A DNA stretch of 64,000 nt from Nemania diffusa (taxonomy: Eukaryota; Ascomycota; Sordariomycetes; Xylariales; Xylariaceae), in NCBI GenBank assembly GCA_038501195.1, contig JBBPUQ010000005.1, positions 868,001-932,000 of the forward strand, read 5' to 3'. Positions within the stretch are counted from its first letter, which is position 1; every line of letters begins with the position of its first letter. Of this stretch, positions 49,670 to 59,723 are shown in pieces. Made by a program: the position numbers and the translations under genes. Under the pieces are notes generated by a model. It searched no databases. It worked only from the letters and a program-made list of their open reading frames with translations, and had not been told where the DNA came from.

Positions 49670-50440
49670 CTTAACTCCGGTTGGATGAAGTGTTGCCGAA
49701 ACGGAGGCGAAATATGATGTATCTGAAACAAAGAGGATTCGCAGAAGTGAGCGAATGGGTTCCAGCCCGGATGTATTAAACTGTTGAGTCGCTCAAGACT
49801 GCGCTCAGATGATGAAGCGAGAACAGAATATTCTCAAATAGAACACCTAGATAGGTATTCTGGTACTTAAAGAGATGGCGAACGTAGAAAATAAATGAAG
49901 GAATTAAACACTGAAGGTTGTAGAGAGAGAGAAAAAGAGAAGAAAAGGATGAAAGTTGACTTTAGAGAAGAAGAAGCTGCTATATCTATCTACCTACCTA
50001 CCTCAAACAGGCGCCAAGATATGAACAATTCCCTTCATGACGTTCTCAATCAATGGCATCCACGCGATACGTTCATGCAGTTTCTTTTAAGCCTTGTTGT
50101 TGCGTTGTGCTAGATGCCCTAGCTCAATGAGAGGACAAAGAGACCCTATTTCCTCCCGTCAAACAAATAGCATTGTTAAGTGAACATGCTTCTTTCAGCC
50201 ATTCACGCCTTGGGGAAAATCTCCGTCGCCGTCCCGTTCGGAGATGATAGGTGCGTAATGATTGCATGGGGGAGAACACAAGTCTGGTTGTATCTCTTCG
50301 GATATGAAATGGCTGGCTGCTAATTCGCCAAGATCTATGATGTCGAGAATGCAGGCAGCTAGAACGAGCAAACGGGCGTTGATTGGTGATTGGCGAAAAG
50401 GGGCTACCTGGTGGTCTTGGCGCGATGAGCTGTCGTGAGG
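49670..50440. other. Upstream flank of the retrotransposon, no gene seen
   Basis: About 770 bp of normal composition that includes the promoter side of the small secreted protein. A 72-codon frame at 49,895-50,113 is low-complexity and unsupported. Confidence 0.5.
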
Positions 50441-50445
50441 ACTTC

Positions 50446-50648
50446 TGTTAGATATATAGGGGGTAAATTAAGCCCTGTATTTTAGGTGCTGGAAAGCTTT
50501 AACTAGAAGGGGGTACCTTCTGTTTCAAAAGGTTCCACTTATGTACTTATTTTGTATACTAAAAAAAAATCTCTTAAAACAGCAGTAATATACAACAACA
50601 ATAATTATACTAATTAATTTAATTAATTTAAAAAGCTTATTTTTAACA
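50446..50648 (+). repeat. 5' LTR
   Basis: 203 bp, aligned without gaps to the 3' LTR with about 36 differences, all transitions. Its first 100 or so bases keep most of the G and C that the other copy has lost; its last 75 bases are the more degraded copy. Confidence 0.95.
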
Positions 50649-52019
50649 ATTAAAAGTTTTATATGCTTTTTAAGCTTAAAACTAAAACTATTTACAACAA
50701 AATAATAGCTTAATTAATTAAATAAAATAGTTAATAACAATTTTATTTTTTTTGCTAAGCAAAAAAACTTTTATTAATAAAATAAAAAGTTTTTAGCAAA
50801 AATATTACAACTAAAAATTAAAAAGTTTATTTAATATAAAAATAAAACTTTTTAAATTATAAAGCTTTTAAAACTTAACTTTGTTAACTATTTTTATAAC
50901 TTTATAAACTAACTTAAATTAATATAAAAAGCTTTATTTATAACTTTATAAATAAAAAAAAGCAATAATAAACTTATTATAAAAGTTATAAATTTTATAA
51001 TTAAAGAAAAAATAGCTTTTAATATTAATTAAAGTATTTATATTTATATAAGTAAAAAATATAATAAATACTGCTATTAAGTAAAAAAACTGCAAAAATA
51101 AATAACTTTTATTGTTTTTTAAAAATACAAATATATTATTATAAAAAATAAAAAATTTATTAATTAATAATATAACTTTTTACAAAAAATAAAAAGCTAC
51201 ATAGCATTTTTTTTTTAAGCTAACTTATAAAAAAAATATACAATTTTAATAAAAAAGCTTTTTAATAAAATATTTAAAAATTTATTAATTTAAATTTTTT
51301 TTTAAGTAAATATAATAAATAAAACTATTAAATATAGTAACTTTAATTTTAAAAACATTTATTTTATAATAATTAATTTAAAAAAAGCTTTTTTAGTAAT
51401 TTTATTTAAATAAATAACTGCTTTAATAATTAGTTATTTAAAAATTATATAAAATGAAAAAATAATATATAAAAAAATTAAAACAAAATTTTAAAAATAT
51501 ATGTTTTGTTAAAAGTTTTTATTAAAAGCTAAAAAAGTAATAAAAAGCTTTTTTATTGTTATTTTTAATAATAAAAAGTTAAAAAAAAATTTAAATAAAG
51601 TTTTTAACAAAACTAAAAAACTTTAAAATAAAAAAAAACTTCGAAAAAAAAATCAAACAAACTTAGTAGTTTAAAAAAAAAAAAACGGATTTTTAACATT
51701 TTAAAAAAAACTAAAATTAAATATTAACTTTAAAAATTGCTTTTTTTATATAATATATAAAATAATTTGTTACTTTTAGTAGTTATATTAGTATTTTTTT
51801 TTTAAATTAGTTTTTAATAACTAGTTTATAAGTTTAAAAGTTAAAGCTTTAGTTAAAAAAAACTTTGCTAAAAATTTAAAACTAATAAAAAAAGTTAAAA
51901 ACAAAAAACAAAAAACTAGCAAAAAAAAAACAAACAAAACTTTTTAATTAATTAAAAAAGCAGTAAAAACTACGTTTATATATTTTGTTTATAATAATAA
52001 AACAGTTTATTTATTAAAA

Positions 52020-55000
52020 AATTTAGCTATTTTAGATTTAAGTGCTAATATATATATATTTAATAAAATAAGTCGATTTTATAATATTTAAGCTATTAAC
52101 TTAAAAGATTATATATATATTAAAAACTTTATTTTTTTAATTTTAGTTTATAAAAATATAAATATTAAGTTTTAAAAATTAAAAAAATCGGAAATAATAA
52201 AGTTATATAATATAACTTATGTTAAAAAAATTGTTATTAATTTAATGTTTTTAAAAATACTAAATAAATAAAAAATTTAATAAAATAATAAACTTATAAA
52301 TAATATTTTATATTAATTTAATAGTTTAATTTTTTATAAACTTTAAAACTGATTTAATTAGTTTATAATTAAATATTTACTTTTATTAATTAATTGTAGT
52401 ATTTTTTATACAAAAAAAAACTTTATAACTTTGTATATAAAAAAAAATGCTTTAAAAAAAGATCTAATTAAATAATATTTATAATTAAAATATTTTAGTA
52501 TTAAACTTTTGAACTATTTAATAAATTAAATTTTTAAAGTTAAAATTAAAAAATTATTAAATAATTAAATTAAAACTAAAAACTGCAAAAAATATACAAA
52601 AAAGAAAATTATAAAGCAAATTAATAAATTTTTTAAAAAAATATTTATAAAAGCAAAAAAAAAAATTGCTATTAATTTTTATATTTTTATAAAAAGCTAT
52701 AAAAGTTTTATAAACTTTATATTTATTATAAACTAATTTTTAAGTATTTATTTTAACTATTATTTTAAAAATCGATTTTATTGCTATATTTAAAAAGTAC
52801 TATTATATTTTTTGAATTAGATTAAAATATATTAATAACTAAAAATAACTATAATAAAAACAAATAAAAAAATTGTTAAAAGTTTAGCTTTTAAAAAGTA
52901 GCTTTAAAAAAATTACAATATATAAATAAAACTTTTTATATTATATATATAAATATAAAATAAAAGCATTAAATATATTAAATAATTTATTAAAAAAAAA
53001 ACTAAAGCTATAAAAATAAATATAAAGCTGTTTTAATATTTATAGCTTAAAATTATTAAAATAGTAATTTATTTTTATAATTAAACATTTAAATAGCTTT
53101 TAAATTAAAAGTTTTTTTATAAACATTTTTATTTTTTTGCTATATTAAAAAACAAAATAATAAATAATTGCAAGTTTTATTTAATATATTTAAAAGTATT
53201 TAATTATAAAATATATATAATAATTATATAAGTTAAAAAAAAATAAAAAAAAAACTAAAAGTTTAATTTTAAAGCTTTTATAAACTTTTTTATTAGCTAC
53301 AATTTTTTTAATATATATTATATTTAATACTTTTAAATTAATAAAATTATAAAAACTAAAAATGTTATTTTTAACAAAAAAGCTACTTTTAATAGTAATA
53401 TAAACTTTTTAAAAAATAACTTTTTAAATGTAAACTTAAGCGTTATAAAAAATTTGTTATAAAATGTTTAAACAAAAAAACTTTTTAATTTAATTATTAA
53501 AAAATTATATAAAAAAACAGAAAAAACTATATTTTTGCTAACAAACGCTAGTTTAAAAAACATATTTATAAAAAAAATAAAAAAAAAAAAACAAAATTTA
53601 AAAATATTTAAAATAGTAATTAAAAAACTTAATTATTTTTTATTAAACTTGTTATAAAAACTTTATTTTATTTTTTTATATAAAATAATATTATAAGCTA
53701 TTTTTTATGTTTTTATTAAACTAACTAGTTAAAAAGTTAATTTTTTTAAAAATTTAATAAATTAAAAACTTAATTTTTATATTAAAATAATGTTTTATAA
53801 AAGCTGCTAAAAAGCTATATTTAATTTTAAACGTTTAAATATTGCAATAAAAATATATAATAAATTAATTATAAAAGCTATAAAAACTAAACTAATAAAA
53901 TATTTTTATTACTGTTTTAAAAAAAATCAAAATAATTAAAAAAAAATAGTTAACTTATTAAAAAAATTAATAATTAAACTAAAAAAAAAATTACTAATTA
54001 ATTAAAAAAACTTATTGCTACTGCTATAATTTTATAAAAATTTAAAAATATATTTAATAAAAAACTTATTTATTAAAACAAAAAAAGTTTATTTAATTAG
54101 TTATAAAAAAATAAAGTTTTAAATAAAAGTTAATTTTATTAAAACAAAAAAAAAGCTTTTTTTTAATTGTATATAAGTTTATATATATAAATTTAATAAA
54201 AAAAAAAATTTTTAAAAGTATAAAATAAAGCTAATAGTTTATAAAAATTAATAGCTTTTTAATAAATAAAAAAAAACTTATACTTTTATTTTAATTAAAA
54301 AGTTTTTTAAAATTTTAATAGTTATTACAACTAAATTTAATTTTAAATTTAAGTAATATAATACTATAAATATTTTTATAAATATTAAATTAAATAAAAA
54401 AATTTATATAAAAATATTTTTAAGTTATAAAAAGCTTTTAATAGTTTTATAGCTTTTTAAAATATTATATAATTTATAAAAATTATTGTTTTTATAACAA
54501 AAAAAACTAATAAGTTTATTAAAAAAAATAAAGTTTTTATTAATTTTTTATAAACTTTGTTATTATATTAAAAATAATATTTTAATTTTTATTTATGTTA
54601 ACAATATAATTGTTGTTTATAAAAAAAACTAAAAAAAAGTAACTTTAGCTGTTATATAATTTTTTTAAAAGAAATATTAAATAACTAGTAGTAATAATTT
54701 ATAGTAGTTTTTAAATATAAAAATAATAAAAAACTGCAAAAAATGTTTATTATAGCTTTTATAAATTTTTTATATTAAAAAAATTAACAAATTAAACAAA
54801 TTTATTATTAAATCAAAAACTTTTATATAAATATAAAAATATTTACTTTATAATAAAATTACAAATTAAGTTTTAATATATTTTTATTAAAAAAAAATCA
54901 AATTGATTTTATATATTGCTGTAATAATTTAACTTAATATTGCTTTCGTAGTTTTAAAGCTAGCTTAATTTAATTTAAATTTAAACTTTAAATATTATAT

Positions 55001-55500
55001 TATTATTAATAAAGTAATTTTTTATTTATATAAAATAAAATATTATATTTTTTAATATAAAACAAAAAACAACTTTATAATAGTTAGCAACTTTTTTTTT
55101 ATTAATAATATTTTAAACTATAAAAGTTTATAAATTTATATAATAATTTTGTTTAAAAATATAATAAAATAAAAAACTATAAAATAAAACATTGTTATTA
55201 TTTTAATAATTAAAATAAAACTTTTAATATTATTGTAAGTTTTAAAAAAAAGTTTATTTATAAACTGATTTTTTAAAAAATTAAGCTTTAAATTAAAAAA
55301 AAGTTATATAATAATTAAATATAATAATTAATAAACAATAAAACTAATAAATAAAAAAATAGCAGTTTTAAAAATTAAACTAAAGTATATCGATATATAT
55401 AATTATTAGTTAAAGCAAAAAGTTTAACAAAAATATTTATAAGTTAAATATATATTTATAAATAAAATAATTATAAATAAGTTTATAAAAAGTTTTATAA
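52020..55500 (+). pseudogene. Fossil copia polyprotein (protease-integrase-RT-RNase H)
   Basis: Read in the frame whose codons start at coordinates divisible by 3, several copia landmarks survive with RIP-type changes. Protease: the region at 52,035-52,064 reads as D-L-S-A-N-I-Y-I-F-N, the place of the active-site D-S/T-G-A motif followed by an H-I-F-N-like run, with Gly to Ser and His to Tyr. Integrase: a Cys at 52,584 and a Tyr in the second Cys place, then A-I-N at 52,668-52,676 in the place of the first catalytic Asp. Reverse transcriptase: Y-V-N-N at 54,594-54,605, where Y-V-D-D is expected. RNase H end: K-Y-I-D-I at 55,383-55,397. Many TAA/TAG stops interrupt it. That all lie in one frame over 3.4 kb shows point mutation without net indels. 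Confidence 0.8.
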
Positions 55501-56069
55501 AAAAAAAATAAAAAAGCTTTTTAAAATAACTTAATTTAATTAATATAAAAAAAAAATTATAAATAAAACAAATAAAAAAAGCTATTAATAAAAATTTAAA
55601 AGCTTTAAAAAAAAGCTTTAAAAAAAAAAAGTTAATAAGCTATTAGTTTAAAGCTAATTTATAATTTTTAAATCGATTTTAATACTTTTAAAAACAATTT
55701 TACAGCTTTTAAATCAATTAATATAAGCTAAAACTAATATATAGCTTTTAAATCGATTAAAAATACAATAAAAAATCAAAAAAATAATATATATTTTATT
55801 ATATTGCTTATTTATTTAAATATATATATTTGTTATTTTACTGTGTTATTAAATCGTTTTAAATTATTTAAAACATTTAAAAATGCAATAAAAAATCAAC
55901 AAAAAAAGTTAATATATTTTTAAACTATTTATTTATTTAAGTATTAACTAGTTTTTTTATTATTTTATTATTAATATTTTTAAAATAATTACTAAATTAA
56001 ATTATAGCTTATTTTAAGCTTTTTATATTAGTTAAAGCAATGCTTTAAAAGCTTAGTTTTACAAAAATA

Positions 56070-56272
56070 TGTTAAATATATAAAAAATAAATTAAGCTTT
56101 ATATTTTAGGTGTTAAAAAGTTTTAACTAAAAAAAAGTACTTTCTATTTCAAAAAGTTCTACTTATATACCTATTTTATATACTAGAGAAAAATCTTTTA
56201 GAACAGCAGTAACATACAACAACAATAATTACACCAATCAATTCAATCAATTTAAAAAGCTTATTTCTAACA
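56070..56272 (+). repeat. 3' LTR
   Basis: 203 bp. Its first 100 bases are heavily converted to A/T, while its last 75 bases keep C and G where the 5' copy has lost them (for example ACACCAATCAATTCAATCAA). It ends in TAACA followed by the target duplication ACTTC. Confidence 0.95.
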
Positions 56273-56362
56273 ACTTCTGTTAAAGTGGCTTGCATAATGT
56301 TGATTAGCTGTTTCCCAGAATTTTTTTAGCGTTAGCCACTTTTAAATAGTCTTAGAGAGGTC

Positions 56363-56880
56363 TCAACTATTACCAGTAACTATATTATCAATCCCCTCAA
56401 ATCCGCTCAAGGAGTACTCAAATGGCATAAGGGTCTTATACAAACTGAATAAAGCATTAAGTGCTTTAAAACTTATGCCGGATGCATTATTGCACCCCTT
56501 TTCTAGACTTTGCCTCCTGCAGTCTTGTAGAAGGGTGTCTAAGCAGTCCCGAATTTCGTTCAGCCTCTTGTCCGCTCCCCACTCTATATTGTTGCAGATG
56601 TATTTGCAGAACTGGATGAACTGCCTCGGCTTCTGCAGCAAGAATCTGTTGACATTTGCCGTATGATACTCCAGGCTGCTGTCGGCCTTCCACAAAATAT
56701 AGAGTGCGCTTCTGTGCTAGTCATATCGATGCTAAACGTTGGGTTTCTATACGGCTTGGTATCGTTGCTGTCGGCGTGTCGCATTGCCCTAGTCGGCGAC
56801 TGAGGGATTCGGCAACATTGGCGCAGGTTGTCGACCGTCCGAGGCATTGGTTGATCGCCGTCCATAGGCTTGAGCGGCAC
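56363..56880 (-). pseudogene. Possible gene fragment, unknown function
   Basis: Two minus-strand frames overlap here: an upstream one (56,880 down to about 56,700) and a downstream one of about 110 codons (56,695-56,363) whose amino-acid makeup looks coding (LWKADSSLEYHTANVNRFLL, KYICNNIEWGADKRLNEI). They can be joined only by an intron ending near GACTAGCACAG or by a frameshift. I do not recognise either part. The position 90 bp from the retrotransposon suggests a decayed gene. Confidence 0.35.
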
Positions 56881-57002
56881 TATCGCCCTTGAACTCGGTG
56901 ACTAAGAACGGACAAACCAGTCCCAGATTATTAGCTATCATATTGGTTCCTAGGGAGATCAACCAAGCTCGGTGCTAGTTGTATCCGTAGGTTATGCTCG
57001 GC

Positions 57003-57302
57003 TCAGGAACGGAGATTTCGAGATTGTAACTTGTGCTCGGGACCGTGTGCTCGGTTATTTGGTCGTCTGTCGCTGCGGTCGGATGATCTGAGTTCTGGGA
57101 ACGCACACGCATGTGGGAATACCTCCGACTTCGCTATGCTTGATGATAGATCATACAGGTCCCGGCCTCGCCTAACGTCCTCTAGCGATGGCCCTGTGTA
57201 ATCACGGCCCCGGCGCATATAATCGTCCGAGCTGGCCACATCTCCAGGCAAGAGGTCGCATGAGTGGCGCATGTAGATGTTATTCGCGGCGAGGCCCGTC
57301 AC
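57003..57302 (-). pseudogene. Possible gene fragment, unknown function
   Basis: A 99-codon frame with internally similar segments (MRRGRDYTG and VRRGRDLYD, both followed or preceded by acidic/Ser residues). No ATG context, domain or splice structure makes it convincing. It could be the upstream part of the fragment at 56,363-56,880. Confidence 0.25.
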
Positions 57303-58173
57303 ATTACCGTGTAGGATTTATCTCAGGTCCCGATCTTGTTAAGTCTCAGGACGGGTTCCTCGGCTGAACAGTACAGATGCTCGTCCGACCTACAATGTAT
57401 AATGATACCCCTTTTGCAGCAGGGTCTGCCAGTTCCTCCTGCAAATATCAGGACAGCTTTAAACGAAAGCGGCGAAACCTAAAATTTTCGCCATTTATAA
57501 TGTTTACGTACATATAATGACGATACTCAACGATAGAAAGTTCCGATTACTGGTCACTTTGATGACAGTAAATCGGGTAGCGGCTAGAAATGATTGGCTA
57601 TCGGTCGATATTGTTGTTTATGTGTATTACTTACGGCCTTATCACTCCACCGCTGTGAAACATAATGCGGGTAGCGAATAATTAATAAGGGTGGCTTGAG
57701 CTACCATACCTATTAGTGATTTCACGCGGCCATTTCATAACGGTCATCTTTGATCCTATTCCTACTTTGTTTTATAATCCCTCCATCGATCTCAACTGTG
57801 CTTTCAGGCCTTATACGATCGCTTAAGGTTGTAGAACCAAAACATCCCACTATCAGGTAAGCATTTGGTCCTTTAATTATGATGCAGATTATTCCCTTCC
57901 CGACGTTTTAGTCTGAGATGTTACGCTGTCTCGCCCGCCACGTTTGTAAAAGGTGTGTTATTAACGAAAATTTTCTAGTAGGACCTCAGACTACGAATAG
58001 TGTTGTCAGAGAATAACATATTTGAGCTACGAGAATTGACTGTGTAGCTTACTGACTATGGTTTTGGGGTCCGCCTCCCTATCAGAATCCACGCCGGTTC
58101 ACCTCTTACACTCTCATGGCATGCAAAGAAACAATATTCCCAGTTCCTAAGAAAGACAGATGTTGAAATACTC

Positions 58174-59091
58174 ATGGTTCTCGAACCTCGGCACCATATC
58201 TCAATGCTCAACTCCACAGAAGCCCTCTCCCCTGGGTCGGAGGCCCCGGGTGCGCCGGGGCAGTCCCCTGAGCCGATAAACGATAACTTTTTTACCCGCA
58301 CACTCACGCTGTTCGTCGTCAACATCCTTCGTCATAAATATATGAGGTCACTTTACAAGAGCGTAAATGGAGTAATGCTGGTGTCGAGATTTGCTATAAA
58401 AACTAGTGCCTGCACCACTCTAGCCGAGGCCCATGCCATGAGATTCGTTGCCAACAATACATCCATCCCAGTACCCAAGGTCTACTGTGCCTTCGTTCAT
58501 AACGACCAGGTTTGTATTGTTATGGAGCGGATAGACGGTCATAGTGTTGCTCGCGACTGGGAGTGGCGCCCGGAGTGGTCTAGGGCGAGGATATTAATTC
58601 AACTAAAAAATATGATTCAGCAACTCAAAGATATCCCACACCCAGACGCCCAATATGCCGTGTCAAATAGCATCGAAGGCCCCATCTTCGATGAACGTCT
58701 ACCAGGAGAAATGCCCAAGGGCCCGTTTCCCACCGTCGATGACTTCCACAGAGAACTTCGGCAAAACTTCGAGCTGGACGAAGTTAATATGGCCCTTTTC
58801 CCAGAGGAACTAGTTGAGCTCGTCGAGTTCCAGAAAGAGCCCGTCCCCAAGACTGTGTTTACACACGGCGCTCTGAGTAGCTTGAATATCTTGGTCGACG
58901 GCGACGAGGTGGCTGGGATTATTAATTGGGAGAATGCTGGGTGGTTTCCTCCGTACTGGGAATATATAACGGCATGGAACGTGAAGCCAGACAGCCAGTT
59001 CTGGCGGGAGGAGGTAGACAAGTTCCTCACACCGATGCCGCATGAACTGAAGATGGACGTGGTTCGGCGGAGGTATTTCGGAAACTTCTAG
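58174..59091 (+). CDS. Aminoglycoside-phosphotransferase-family protein lacking catalytic aspartates (probable pseudokinase)
   Basis: One exon of 305 codons from the ATG at 58,174. The fold is that of the APH/choline-kinase family (PF01636 type): an N-lobe with FAIKTSACTTLAEAHAMRFV (Lys and Glu kept), IPVPKVY, the hinge VCIVMERIDGHSV, and the C-lobe THGALSSLNILVDGDEVAGIINWENAGWFPPYWEY. In active members the first motif is HGDxxxxNI and the second D-W-E. Here the catalytic Asp is Ala (A233, codon GCT at 58,870) and the metal-binding Asp is Asn (N251, codon AAT at 58,924), while Asn238 is kept. The protein is full length without stops and with normal codon use, so it looks maintained rather than decayed. 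It probably binds rather than phosphorylates something. It is convergent with the next gene, 41 bp away. Confidence 0.88.
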   Translation: MVLEPRHHISMLNSTEALSPGSEAPGAPGQSPEPINDNFFTRTLTLFVVNILRHKYMRSLYKSVNGVMLVSRFAIKTSACTTLAEAHAMRFVANNTSIPVPKVYCAFVHNDQVCIVMERIDGHSVARDWEWRPEWSRARILIQLKNMIQQLKDIPHPDAQYAVSNSIEGPIFDERLPGEMPKGPFPTVDDFHRELRQNFELDEVNMALFPEELVELVEFQKEPVPKTVFTHGALSSLNILVDGDEVAGIINWENAGWFPPYWEYITAWNVKPDSQFWREEVDKFLTPMPHELKMDVVRRRYFGNF

Positions 59092-59132
59092 ATCTGCTCT
59101 CCCAGATACGTAGAAATTCGCTTAATTTCATC

Positions 59133-59723
59133 TCATGGTGTTTGCTCGAAGCCCTCAAGCAGGTTCCAAGTCGCTGCTTTCCTATTGTCGAAGGGCACCG
59201 TGCCATCAAACCGATGTGCGACCTTCTTCTCCTCAACGTACCACATCGCTGCATCTCGCACCAGGCCCCAGCTCTCTACATTTGTCTCCAGAGCGTGGCC
59301 GTCTCGTATGGCCGACTCTACCGCCTCTTTCACCCACTCGACGCAGTTCCACCCAGGTCTGGCCGCTCGGACGGGGGTTCGCTGGAAAATGTCCCGAAGC
59401 CGGCCTACGTCTTCCACCTTACCAATGATGACTCGACACAGAAGCATACCGGTTGGGTATAGGTCAATACGGTCTTCGTCATATACCCATTCGAAGTCTG
59501 AGACACTTAGTTTCTCCCTGACATGAAAGCGCATGCCTAGGCCTACACCCTCTTCGGGCTCGACCTTGGGGCCCACGATAAGGGCCCAGTGGTAGCTGCT
59601 CTTGTGTTAGGACCAGTGGCGGGCTAACGGGACTATCACTCACGTATCTTCTAGACCCGGCATCTTGGACGGGCCGGATCTAGCGTATAAGGCGACGTAA
59701 AGGCGGTCTCTATTTAAAGACAT
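59133..59723 (-). CDS. Small conserved fungal protein of unknown function
   Basis: Two exons (59,723-59,644 and 59,595-59,133) joined by a 48-bp intron (GTGAGT donor, CTAAC branch, CAG acceptor) give 180 aa. The start ATG at 59,723 opens MSLNRDRLYVALYARSG, and the junction reads EDTYHWALIVGPKVE. GMRFHVRE, PTGMLLCRVIIGKVEDV and WVKEAV follow. I recall a family of uncharacterised ascomycete and basidiomycete proteins with the same order: LYVALYAR, YHWALIVGPK, GxRYHxxE, and a Val-rich strand MLLVRVxIGK. The layout suggests a small alpha/beta enzyme-like domain, with His in YHWAL as a possible active residue; this is inference. Its 3' end faces the phosphotransferase-like gene. Confidence 0.8.

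Larger units (their letters stand above)
50446..56272 (+). mobile_element. RIP-degraded Ty1/copia LTR retrotransposon, complete
   Basis: A 5,827-bp element with two 203-bp LTRs (50,446-50,648 and 56,070-56,272), each beginning TGTTA and ending TAACA, flanked by the 5-bp duplication ACTTC at 50,441-50,445 and 56,273-56,277. The interior is almost pure A+T with no open frame of note. Fossil motifs read on the plus strand in one frame identify copia order: protease, integrase, reverse transcriptase, RNase H. All differences between the LTRs are C/T or G/A transitions with no indel. This is what RIP produces, so the element is dead. No gene can be coded by it now. Confidence 0.93.
56278..58173. 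other. Accessory flank with broken open frames
   Basis: About 1.9 kb of normal composition directly after the retrotransposon. It contains a 9-bp inverted repeat, AAAGTGGCT (56,282-56,290) and AGCCACTTT (56,334-56,342), and the two minus-strand gene fragments annotated separately. From 57,303 to 58,173 I see no gene; an AG/GTAAGC donor-like site near 57,858 could belong to a leader of the phosphotransferase-like gene. Confidence 0.5.

Noticed and set aside
56278..56284. TGTTAAA after the right target duplication as the start of a second LTR
   Set aside because: Similarity to the LTR start ends after five bases; the following sequence is unrelated.
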